DNA of 64,000 nucleotides from Cafeteria roenbergensis (Eukaryota; Sar; Bigyra; Bicosoecida; Cafeteriaceae). Made by a program: the position numbers and the translations under genes. The notes below the pieces were generated by a model that worked only from the letters and a program-made list of their open reading frames with translations, was not told where the DNA came from and did no database searches. This document shows, piece by piece, positions 41,765-51,030 of this stretch (position 1 is the first letter of the stretch; every line of letters starts with the position of its first letter). Location of the stretch: the NCBI GenBank assembly GCA_008330645.1, contig VLTN01000003.1, forward strand, positions 372,001 through 436,000, given 5' to 3'.

Positions 41765-44101
41765 TCAAGCGAGGGCCTCCGCGGCTGCGGCTAGGCTCGC
41801 CATCGCCGCCCTCAGGCGCGGGGTGCGGCTGCCCTCCCGCTGGGCTGCGTCGCAGGCCCACCCTAGCGTCGCTGCCAGCTCGTGGGCGGTGCCCCCGCGC
41901 TTGCTGGCCAGCAGCGAGCAGACGTTGTCGCTTGTGGCCGTGCCCACCTGCACCGCGGCGTCCATGATCGAGCCGGCCACTTCCTCGTCGCCCACGCCGT
42001 CCGCTGCCCAGGCAAGGGGGTCCGCAGCGCTGGTCGACGCTGGGCCGGCGGCGCCGCGGAGACGCCTTGCCTCGGAGCGCACCACGGGCACCAGCTCCTC
42101 TGCCAGCGCACGCACCACCGCTCGGAGGCGTCCCTCCGGGGCAACGGCCGCGCCGTTTGTGACGCCCGCCGTGGCCGCAACAGCCACCAGCGAGCAGGTC
42201 ACCGACAGCTTCCGCAGCCGCGCGGCCGCCTGCTCGAGCGGGGAGAGAACCTCGCCCCCGAGGCCCGCGCGAGCCAGCCACGCTGCCACGCTCTCCGCCG
42301 CGTCGAGCTCCTGCTGGGTCGAGAACGCACCGCCCCCGCCGCCCGCTCCCCCCGTGCTGCGGAGCAACGGAGCGACGCTCGTCGTATTCGCGGGCCCGCC
42401 AAAGTGCGCCACGGCACCGCCCTCGAGCGTGGCCCCGTGCGTGGTCACGCAGTCAAGGACGATGGCGCGCCCGCGAAGGGCAGCCTGGAGGGCCTCTGCC
42501 GCCCCCATCCCGTTCTGGATCGCAATCACGACGGGCGGCGGCGCGCCGCGGTCAGCCGGCGAGGTGCAGCCGTCGCCGAGGGGCGGCCAGGGCCGCAAAA
42601 GCTCGGCTGCCATCCCAGCCGCGGAGCGCAGCTGCTCCGGGCAGTTGCGAACGGCGACAAGCGCCACGTCGGCCTGGCCGCGCCCGGCATCCGCCGCAGC
42701 CGAGGCGCCTGCGCCCGGAACGTGCTCGGCGGCGGACAGGCCCTCCCGCACTGGCACAAGGGTCACGGGCAGGGGGTGCTCTGCATGAGCGGCGCCAGTG
42801 GCGTTGCCGCTCGAGGCCGGGCGGTCGCCGGCACCGGCACTGCGCGCGCTGGAACCGCCAGCGGAAGCAGCAGCGGAAGCAGCAGCGGCAGCCAAGCGTG
42901 TGGCGAGGAGCCTCCCGATGGCGCCTGCGCCGACCACGGCGAATCGCTGGCTTGGAAGCTGGCGAGAGCCGCCCCCCTCCCCCGCCCCCGCAGACGCCGA
43001 GGCGCTCCCACCCCCGCCGTGCGAGCCGCGTGTCTCCGGCCAGTCAAGGCCCGCGCTGAGGGCGTCGTCCTCCTCCCAGGCCTTCCGAAACGCCGCTCTG
43101 GCCCGCGGCGCCATTGGCCTGCTCTCGGCGTCGGAGGGGAAGGACCCGTCCCTCACAGCGCTGGCAAAGGCCTCCGCGGCGGCCTGCGCCGCCGGAGCGA
43201 GCTGCGCGAAGCGCCTGGAAAAGCGCGGCGCCCTTGCGTGAGGCGGCGTGAGACCCAGCGCGTCGTGCAGGACAAGCACCTGCCCGCTGCAGCCCGGCCC
43301 CGCGCCGATGCCAATGGTGGCCACGCCCATGGCGCGCAGCCGCGCCGTGGCTGCCGCTGCAACCTCGTCGGGCACCATCTCCAGCACGACGGCGCGGGCG
43401 CCAGCGTTGGCAAGAGCGACCGCGTCAGCGACGACGGCACGCCCCCCCGCGCTGTCCTGGCCCTGCACGCGGAAGCCAGTCGCCGCGCCGGCGGTCTGTG
43501 GCAGCAGGCCCACGTGTCCGACCACGGGAATGCCGGCGCGCGAGAGCGCTCGAACCGTGCCAGCCAGGTAGTCGCCACCCCCCTCCAGCTTCACGGCGTC
43601 CGCGCCCCCCTCGGACATTAGCCGCGCGGCTGCGGTGAGCGCGTCAGATCGCTGGAGGTACGTCCCGAACGGCATGTCAGCCACGACGAGGCTCCGTCGC
43701 GCGCCCGCTCGAACCGCTCGAGTGTGGTGGACCATGGCGTCCAGCCCGACGCCCCGGGTCGACTCCATGCCCAGGCACACATTGGCCACGCTGTCGCCGA
43801 CAAGAAGCATGTCCACCGTGCCGTCGAGCAAGCTGGCCCACCCGGCGTCGTAGCACGTGAGCATAGTGACAGCTTCGGTCGCCAAGACCTTTCGCCGAAT
43901 GTCCGCAAAGGACATTTTCGGCTTTTGCGCGGACGCAGGGGCGGCCTGCCCAGCAGGCGGAGCGCCCGCGGTCGAATATACGTTGCGGGCCCTCGCGGGG
44001 GCGGGCGCGGAGCGTGCAGGTCGCAACTCTCGCGCGGTTGTCACCACCGCGCTGCGGGTCAGACCGCGACGCATTCCGGCAAGGGGCCGAGCCGGCCGCA
44101 T
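41765..44101 (-). CDS. Bifunctional PanB-PanE fusion (pantothenate synthesis)
   Basis: A 778-residue, single-exon fusion of ketopantoate hydroxymethyltransferase (PanB) and ketopantoate reductase (PanE), consecutive steps from ketoisovalerate to pantoate. The N-terminus (MRPARPLAGMRRGLTRSAVV) is Arg-rich and mitochondrial-like; an upstream Met at 44194 is possible. PanB, about 60-320: MSFADIRRKV, MLTCYDAGWASLLD, MLLVGDSVANVCLGM, DAVKLEGGG, PVVGHVGLLPQTAG, LEMVPDEV and IGIGAGPGCSGQVLV. PanE, about 345-778: Rossmann start FAVVGAGAIGRLLATRL, IAIQNGMG, RLRKLSVTCSLVAVAA with the candidate catalytic Lys, VTNGAA and a C-terminal TAHELAATLGW where E. coli has the TEID region. The Rossmann acidic residue is unclear because of an Ala/Ser-rich insertion. 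PanB-PanE fusions are known in coccidian apicomplexans. Confidence 0.9.
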   Translation of the reverse strand: MRPARPLAGMRRGLTRSAVVTTARELRPARSAPAPARARNVYSTAGAPPAGQAAPASAQKPKMSFADIRRKVLATEAVTMLTCYDAGWASLLDGTVDMLLVGDSVANVCLGMESTRGVGLDAMVHHTRAVRAGARRSLVVADMPFGTYLQRSDALTAAARLMSEGGADAVKLEGGGDYLAGTVRALSRAGIPVVGHVGLLPQTAGAATGFRVQGQDSAGGRAVVADAVALANAGARAVVLEMVPDEVAAAATARLRAMGVATIGIGAGPGCSGQVLVLHDALGLTPPHARAPRFSRRFAQLAPAAQAAAEAFASAVRDGSFPSDAESRPMAPRARAAFRKAWEEDDALSAGLDWPETRGSHGGGGSASASAGAGEGGGSRQLPSQRFAVVGAGAIGRLLATRLAAAAASAAASAGGSSARSAGAGDRPASSGNATGAAHAEHPLPVTLVPVREGLSAAEHVPGAGASAAADAGRGQADVALVAVRNCPEQLRSAAGMAAELLRPWPPLGDGCTSPADRGAPPPVVIAIQNGMGAAEALQAALRGRAIVLDCVTTHGATLEGGAVAHFGGPANTTSVAPLLRSTGGAGGGGGAFSTQQELDAAESVAAWLARAGLGGEVLSPLEQAAARLRKLSVTCSLVAVAATAGVTNGAAVAPEGRLRAVVRALAEELVPVVRSEARRLRGAAGPASTSAADPLAWAADGVGDEEVAGSIMDAAVQVGTATSDNVCSLLASKRGGTAHELAATLGWACDAAQREGSRTPRLRAAMASLAAAAEALA

Positions 44102-44595
44102 GGCCACAGGTGCCGCTGCTGTGCCCCCCGCAAACAGCCCGGGCGGGTGCCTCTCCCTGCCTCGCTGGCGCGCAAGTGTGGCGCGGGGGGACATGCTTGC
44201 TGACTTGCCGCGCAGCCCGCCAGCTCTGTTCGGCGCTCTGCTGACTCGGTTCGAGCCTCTTGCAAAGCTGACCGGGATCGGCCGGTCGGCAAGAGCAGCG
44301 CAGGCGCTTGCACGAGGCGTGTGGCGGCAAGCAAGGGTGCTGTTTTCACCTGGTTCTGGCGCTAGACCGACACAAATGCACCCCACAGCAGCTCCTCGTT
44401 CACCCGCACTGATGGCCGCTCTTCAATAAAAAGGTGTGTTGACTCAAGGTCGGGTACGGCAGGGCTCAAGCCGCATCGCGGGTCGGCCGGACACTGTGGG
44501 CCAGCCGACACGCGGCGCAGCGAGCGGGCGGGTGGAGCGGGAGCCACTGTGAGACGCAAAAGGCAACAGTCCAGGCAAGCACACCAAGACTGCGC
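44102..44595. other. Intergenic, tandem minus-strand genes
   Basis: Between the PABP stop and the PanB-PanE start. Minus-strand TTTTGCGTCTCAC lies about 40 nt past the PABP stop. An AATAAA at about 44426 is on the plus strand, away from any plus-strand gene. No gene seen. Confidence 0.5.
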
Positions 44596-46646
44596 TCACT
44601 GGGTGCCCTGCTCGAGGAGCTTCTGGGCGTCCGCGACGCTCTGCTTCAGGTCCGCCGGGGACTGCAGAAGGCCAAGAAGGTCGGACACGTCCAAGCCGTT
44701 GAGGAGCATGCCGGTGAGCTTGGGGGCGCGGGGGCGGTCGATGGCGGCAATGAGAGGGAAGAGGCGAGAGCCGATGGCGCGCTGGCGGTTGACCGGGTCC
44801 ATCTCGATAAGGGCGGCAGCCGACGGGAGAGCGTCGGCCGGGGCAGCAGCAGGGGCGGCCGCCGGCGCGGGGGCGCCTGCGGGGTGGGCGGCAGCCTGGC
44901 CGACCGGCAAGCTGGGGGCAGCGGCCTGAGCGGGGGCGGCCGGGCGGGGGACGGCGCCCTGGATCATGCCGTGCGCGGCGTAGCCAGCCGGCACGATGCC
45001 GTGGGCAGCGCCCGCGAAGTTGGGGTTGGGGCCGCGGCCCATGGCGTAGCCGACGGGCGGCTGCATCATGCTGCCGTACGCGCTGGCGAAGGGCGGCATG
45101 GCGCCATAGGCGGGGACGGCGCCGCGGAAGCCGGAGGGGGCGTTGTAGGTGGAGGCGAGCATCTGGGCGCGGCGGTTCTTGGGCTGCCACATGGCCACGT
45201 AGAGCGGCTTGCCGCTGAGCACCTGGCGGTTGGTCGCGTACATGGCCTTCTCGGCCTCGGCACGGGTGGCGAAGCACACGTAGCCGAAGAGCTGGCTGCG
45301 GCCCGAAGCGTCGCGGGACACGCGGGCGGAGGAGACGGTGCCGTGCGGGGCGAAGAACTCCTTGAGCGCCTCGTCGTTGACACGCTCGTCCAGGTTCTTC
45401 ACGAAGAGGTTGCGGCCCTCAACGGAGCGCAGGAACTCGGCCTTCTTCTTGTCGCTCTCCTTCTCGACCAGGCGCTGGCGCTCGGCCTTGGGCATGGCGC
45501 GGGCGGCCATCAGCGTGAGAGTGGCCGGGCCAGTGCTCTCGTCGCTGGCGTCGTGCTCCGGGTTGGCGACCTCCTTGCCGCTAAGCTCGGCCACGGCGCG
45601 CTTGGCGTCCTCGGACTTCTCGAAGTTGGCGAAGCAGAAGCCACGGCCCTTGCCCTCGCTGTCCGTGGGCACGAACAGGGAGTTGACGGGGCCCACCGTC
45701 TCCACGAGCTCGCGGATCTGGGCCTCGGTCCAGCACCGGGGGTACTGCTTGAGGTAGACGTTGGTCCACTTCTGCTCGGCCACGCGCTCGGCGCGAGACT
45801 TGAACGGCTCCACAGTCCAGGTGGAGCCCTCGTTCTCGGAGCCGTTGAGCTCCTCGATGGCGTTGGCAGCGGCCTCCGCGCTGTCGAACTGCACAAAGGC
45901 GTAGCCCTTGGAGTTGCCCTCACTGTCCACGGGCACCTTGCAGCTCACGATGGTGCCGAAGTACGAGGCGGCGTCGTCAACCTCCTTGGGGCTGGTCTTG
46001 GCGGACAGGTTCTTGATCACGATGTTGGCGCTGGTGTTGCGCGCGGCGCTGCGGCCACGAGTGGACCACATGATGCGGCACGGGCGGCCCTTGAACACGG
46101 TGTAGTTGAGGGTGTCCATGGCCTTCTGCGCGTCGTCCACGCTGTTGAAGTTCACGTACGCGTAGCCGCGGGACTTGCCGGTGGCCTGGTCGCGGCACAG
46201 GCGGAGGCTGGACACGAAGGCGGTGGCGTTGAAGGTCTCATAGAGGTCCTGCGCGGTCACGTCCACGTTGAGGTCGCCCACCCACAGGGCAGCGGTGCTC
46301 GGGGCAGCGGGGGCGGCAACACCACCGGCAGCGGCACCAGCCGAAGGTCCAACAGCGATGGTCTGCGCGGACAAAGGCGATTTCGCGGTCGGGCGAGGGC
46401 AAAGCGCGGGCTGAGGAGCGACGGGAAGGCGCGCAGCAGAATGAAAGCAACGATGTTCCATCGGTCCGCGTCCTTGACCGCCGCGGCCAGAGGCCCCGGC
46501 AAGCGCCATGACCGCGCACGCGGCGGCGACAACAGGTCGAGCGGCCACCGCGCCCCGTGGGGGGGAAGCTCCTCGGACCATGGGGCAGGCGCGGGGCGGG
46601 GAGCGAGGCAAAGTCCAGCGGATGACCAACTCACGGCAGCGGCCAT
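44596..46646 (-). CDS. PABPC1: Cytoplasmic poly(A)-binding protein
   Basis: Exon 1 46635..46646 holds only four codons (MAAA), then a 272-bp GTGAGT...GCGCAG intron, then exon 2 44596..46362; 592 residues. PABP binds mRNA poly(A) tails and links them to translation initiation and deadenylation. Four RRMs follow in order: ALWVGDLNVDVT/GYAYVNF (about 25-105), NIVIKNLS/GYAFVQF (112-190), NVYLKQYP/GFCFANF (205-300, with an insertion after KEVANPEHDASD) and NLFVKNLDERV/LFGYVCFA (325-405). A Pro/Ala/Gly/Met linker precedes the C-terminal MLLE domain (about 510-592), where the core reads KLTGMLLN instead of KITGMLLE. The acceptor in front of TIAVGP and the absence of a family-like start in the open frame support the tiny first exon. 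Confidence 0.93.
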
Positions 46647-47142
46647 CTTCTTCGGTGCGACTGCGACGAACGGCAACCAGCATCGACGGCGAGGGGCAGG
46701 TGTGGGCTTCGGCGCGGGTCTCGGAATCACGTCTGCAGCCAACCAGCGCGAGCGTGGCCGAGGGAGGGCCCAGCTGCGCGCGGGAGCGCGGCTGGCGGCT
46801 GGGCGGGAACGAAGGCCCGGAAAACTTCTGCCTCCGCTCGTTCCTTCGCAGGCGGCCCGCCCAGCTGGCGCGGCTGGCCTCCCCGCGCTGCCGGCCCTCG
46901 CGTGCCGCCGGACAGGGCAAGACTGGGGCTCGCTGGCGCGGGCACACACCCGCCCCAGCGAAGCTGCACGCGGCGGGAGCTCACCGAGCAAGAAGCGAGT
47001 CGAGTGGCTCGCCTCGTCACGCATCGCCTGCGGCTCTGCTGGGCAGAGCAACGGCAAGCAGCAGGCCAGGCCGCCGCCGCCGGCTCCGAGCAGCCCACGC
47101 TCGAGGGCCGAGGGCCGACGGCTCGGAAGGGCGCTGGGGGGC
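46647..47142. promoter_or_regulatory. Divergent promoter region PABP/DRC11
   Basis: 496 bp between opposed start codons, both of which sit on four-codon first exons. No core element recognised. Confidence 0.55.
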
Positions 47143-50100
47143 ATGTCCAACGCGTGAGGCTGAGGCGCAGCGCCGCGAGTGCTCTCGTGCGCCCACGGGG
47201 TCGCAGGTCGCGGCAGGGCAGGGGAGTGTGTGTGTGTTTGGGGGGGGGGGGGGGGGGGGAGGGCCGGGTCTGGGGCGCTTGCTGCCTGGCGTCGCTGGGC
47301 CACGCTTGCCCGCACTGTCGCGCGCTCGCGATGCTGGCGCCCCGCTCGCCCGCAGAACCTACGATGAGATATGGCAGTCAGCCATGGTCGCCCTGAACGA
47401 GCAGCTACACATCGAAAACCACGAGCTTGGGCTGCCCGAGGGCCACCCAGGCGTTCCCGTGAGCGGCCCGCACAGCATCGTGCGCAGCGCACTACGGGCG
47501 CGAACGGCTGGCATGCGCACCCAAACCAAGTTGGGGGTGGCTTTGCCGGAGCCGTCTGGCCTGGGGAGGAGCCACTGCCGCCTGGACTCGGGTCGCAGGG
47601 CAGCCGGCAGCGCGCACAACGGGCTTCTGCCACCCGGCCGCCCTCTCGGCGCGCCACAGCACCCAGCCAAGGACACCACGGCGTCTGCAGCGTGGTTACG
47701 AGCTGGTCGCTGCTACAGCGCCCGTCAAGCGCCCACCCGGTTGTGTTGATGGGCGTTGGGAAGGGGCGCGCGTTGTCAGCGACTTGCACTCGCCGCTCCT
47801 CCGCTGCTAGCCTTGACTGCCGAGCGCGCGCCCTTCGCCAAGCTCTCTCCCCCTGTGCCCCGCAGAGTGCCCAACCTACTATGGCGGAGGCCTACGTGCA
47901 TTACGCAGCGCTGTACGTCAAGTATGTTCAGATCCTGCGGCAGCTGGACACGGCGCACCGCGGCATGAAGCACCCGCAGAAGCGCGGCCTGGTCCGCCGC
48001 GTCATGGAGCTCGTCATGACTCGCGTCGTGCAGTTGAAGCACGAGCTTGTCAAGTGGAACCCCCCCAACCCTGGCCTTCCTAAGGACCGTCCCTTTCCCT
48101 GGGAGTGGGTGAACCTGGACTCCCTGCTGTACGACCTCAAGCTGCAGCCCGAGGCGCTGGACCTGCCCCTGCCGCGCTTCATGACGGAGGACCGCGCAAA
48201 GTTCCTCAAGCACCGCGACGACCGCATTCGCAGCCAGATCAAGCTCAAGCTGGGCGTGGAGCGCGTGCTGGTTGAGCTGGACGACGTTCTCTTCGACGAC
48301 GAGTCGCAACGCATGGACCCGGCCCAGGCCATCGCCATCCTGCGCCGCAACGAGCGTGGAAGGCAGGGCAGGCACCGCGCGCTGGCCGTGATGGCAATGC
48401 GTGCTCGCGGCGACGACGGCGGAGGGACCTCGGGCGGGGCAGCGGCTGGGGCCGGCGCTTCGTCGGGGGCAGGCGGCATCGGCATCGGTATCGGCTTTGA
48501 CGGCGAGGAGGGCGAGGCCCGCATGGACGAGGAGCTGGCCGCGGCGCTGATCCAGAAGGTGGTCCGCGGGTTCATCTCCCGCCGCAGGGCGGCCAAGGCG
48601 CGGGAGCAGGAGCTGGTGTTCGTGGGCATGCGGCCTGCGCCGCCGGGCAGGCTGGAGCAGCTCGAGGGTGCGGTTCGGGAGGCGGATGCGGTGCGCCGGG
48701 AGGAGCAGCGGCAGTTTGCCGAGGAGTACGCCCGGGCGCGCGTGGACCTCAAAGCCACGGTGAGGGAGGAGTCCGGCGCTGACATGCGCGAGGAGTGGAT
48801 GAAGGTGACGTCGTCGGTGGTGACCAAGCAGGTGATGGCGGGCGGGGCAAGCCTTGAGGAGCTGGCGTCGTCCGCGGAGCCGCTGGAGGTGCTGCACCGC
48901 CTGCTGGCAGCAGCGAGCGGGGCGGGGGGCGACGCACCCCCCGAGGAGGAGGACGGCGCGGGCGACAAGAAGAAGGGCGGCGGCGATAAGAAGAAGGGCG
49001 GCAAGGCCGCGGCGGACAAGAAGGGGGGCAAGAAGAAGGGCGGCGGCGACGAGGAGGAGGCCGAAGACCTGCCCATGCCCCTCACGGGGCCGAGCATCTA
49101 CTCGACAGAGCTGCTGGCAACGGTGGAGCAGTACGAGCGGGTGTGGGCGCACCGTGACGAGAGCGCCAACCCGCAGCAGCGCTACGACGAGGAGCTGGAG
49201 CGCGAGGCGGTGCGCGCCGTGGTGGAGACGGACGTCCGCCGAGAGGTGGAGGAGGCGCTCGTTGCGCAGCTCAAGAACTGGGCCAAGACGGTCGCGGCCG
49301 GCTCGAGCAAGAAGAAGAAGGGCGCCAAGAAGGGCAAGAAGGGCAAGAAGGGCGCCAAGGGCAAGAAGGGCAAGAAGCTCCCCGGCGAGAAGTTCTGCAA
49401 GGATATGGACGAGATGGACATGCTGTCCGCCCTGGCCGAAGCGCAGATCATCAACAGCCCGCGCGAGGGAGTGTCCGTGGCCGACTTCCAGGGAGAGTTT
49501 GACTTCCTGTCCACGGAGCGGGCGACGGCCAACTCGGCCGCGTACATGACCGACAAGCCCGACCCGCACTGGGTGCCAGGCGACCCGTGCTACCCGCAGA
49601 TCCGCCAGAACGTCACGGAGTACTGCGTCTACCCTCTGGGCTCCCGCGCCGTTCGCGAGGGCGTGGCCACGTACTGCGAGGAGCGCAAGCTCCCCGCCCT
49701 GCCCCGCTCCATCATGCTCTTTGGGCCCCCGGGCACCGGCAAGACCATGCTGGCGCAGGGCGTGGCGAACGACACGGGCGCCGTCTTCTTCAACCTCAGC
49801 CCCGGAAACACGGACGGCAAGTTCACCGAGAAGAGCGGTCCAGCCAAGCTCCTCCACATGGTCTTCACCCTCGCGCGGCACGAGGAGATCCAGCCCGCCG
49901 TCATCTACATCGACGAGTGCGAGCAGTTTTGCACCGCGGGCAAGGCCAAGGGCAAGGCGGAGGGCGGCGCCCGCTTCAAGAAGGACCTCCCGGCCTACAT
50001 CAAGTCGCTCGTGCCCGCCGACGGCGTCTGCGTCATCGGATGCAGCAGCCGCCCCTGGGACGGCGACGTGAAGACCGGCAAAGCCTTCCGCGCCGTGTTC

Positions 50101-50538
50101 CACCGCTTCCTCTACATCCCGCAGCCCGACTACTCCACCCGCCGCCGCGTGTGGCGCGACGCCGTGTTCCGCGCGCTGCGCGCTGGAGGTGCCACCATGC
50201 CCGTAGACTTTGACCTCTCCACCCTCTCGCACGTGAGCAACGGGTACACGGTCGGGAGCATTCTCAAGACCGTGCGGGCCACCCTGACGCCCCGCCGCGT
50301 GGAGCGAGTGCGGTCCGGCAAGCGGCCCCTTGTCGTGTCCGAGCTGCTCGGCGCCCTGTCCAAGTGTCCACGTGTGTACGGCGACTCCCTCGTGGGCGAC
50401 GACGGCGGCCTCGAGGGCTTCTCCCTCTTCGTGGACATGATCAGCGGCTACAAGGCAGCCCGGGCGGCCATCGCCGACGACGATGGCGGCGGTGCAAAGG
50501 GCGCCAAGGGCGCCAAGGGGGGGAAGAAGAAGAAGTGA
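47143..50538 (+). CDS. DRC11: Nexin-dynein regulatory complex subunit 11 (IQ and AAA domain)
   Basis: Exons 47143..47153 (MSNA), 47356..47458 and 47866..50538 join in phase (introns 202 and 407 bp) to give 928 residues; human IQCA1 has about 820. DRC11 is an axonemal N-DRC protein that ties dynein activity to outer-doublet linkage. The splice yields MSNATYDEIWQSAM, matching the human MSHATYNQMW opening, and then YVHYAALYVKYVQILRQLD. An IQ motif (ALIQKVVRGFISRRR) is near 263. The AAA domain has Walker A GPPGTGKT near 660, Walker B VIYIDECEQ near 720 and sensor-1 GCSSRPWDG. Three Lys/Gly-rich low-complexity stretches (near 400, near 525 and the C-terminus) are insertions relative to human. It is good evidence for a motile flagellum. 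Confidence 0.93.
47240..47259. repeat. Poly-G run (20) after short TG tract, in DRC11 intron 1
   Basis: Twenty consecutive G preceded by a (TG)n tract at about 47227..47236, within the first DRC11 intron. Run length is uncertain in any assembly. Confidence 0.9.
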
Positions 50539-50614
50539 CGTGCGTGGTTCGAGCTGGCCTCCGATGGGACGGGGAAACCGAAGGCGACCTGCGAAGCCGT
50601 GCATCTCTCTGCCC

Positions 50615-50629
50615 GTGTGTGTGTGTGTG
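50615..50629. repeat. (GT)n tract past the DRC11 stop
   Basis: Fifteen bases of alternating GT, 77 nt downstream of the DRC11 stop codon and in its sense orientation. Confidence 0.9.
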
Positions 50630-50896
50630 ATTGGCTTCGCCAGCCGTGCCTCCCGGCTGTTGAACTCGGAGCGCTTCTCCAGCAGGGCCGCCACGCGCAA
50701 GCACGCGCAGGAGCGCTGCCAGCGGCGAGGGCACGACTGTGCAGTGCAACTGTGCGTAGGGTCTTTGGTCCGGTGCTGGCGACGCGGACTGGTGCGGTCA
50801 CACGCGCAGGGCGGGGTTTGGGGGGAGGCGAGGCGTTCAGGCAGCACACGCACACAGAGGGAGGCAGGGCGGGGGGGGGGGCGAACCGCTCCGCCG

Positions 50897-50905
50897 CACA
50901 CGCAA
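50897..50905 (-). terminator. Candidate 3'-end element TTGCGTGTG (NDK-AK)
   Basis: Exact 9-mer, sense orientation, about 126 nt past the NDK-AK stop codon. Confidence 0.4.
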
Positions 50906-51030
50906 GACAGACTCGGCAAAATCGGCGTATGCCCAGCCCCCCCCCCCGTTCCTCCTCCTGCCCGGTGGCGCGGAATCGCATTGTCACGCCGGGGGAAAGG
51001 AGGGCGGGAGGGGGAGCAGACGCGCGGTTC

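Larger units (their letters stand above)
50539..51030. other. Convergent intergenic region DRC11/NDK-AK
   Basis: Holds the 3' ends of two converging genes and several simple sequences: (GT)n at 50615..50629 in the DRC11 sense, a G run near 50872..50880 and a C run near 50938..50950. The 9-mer TTGCGTGTG lies on the minus strand at 50897..50905. No gene seen. Confidence 0.7.

Noticed and set aside
44426-44431. AATAAA polyadenylation signal on the plus strand
   Set aside because: No plus-strand gene ends nearby; both flanking genes are on the minus strand.
47776-50919. 1047-codon minus-strand frame opposite DRC11
   Set aside because: Antisense shadow; Leu/His/Arg-rich with no domain and it crosses the DRC11 intron and 3' end.
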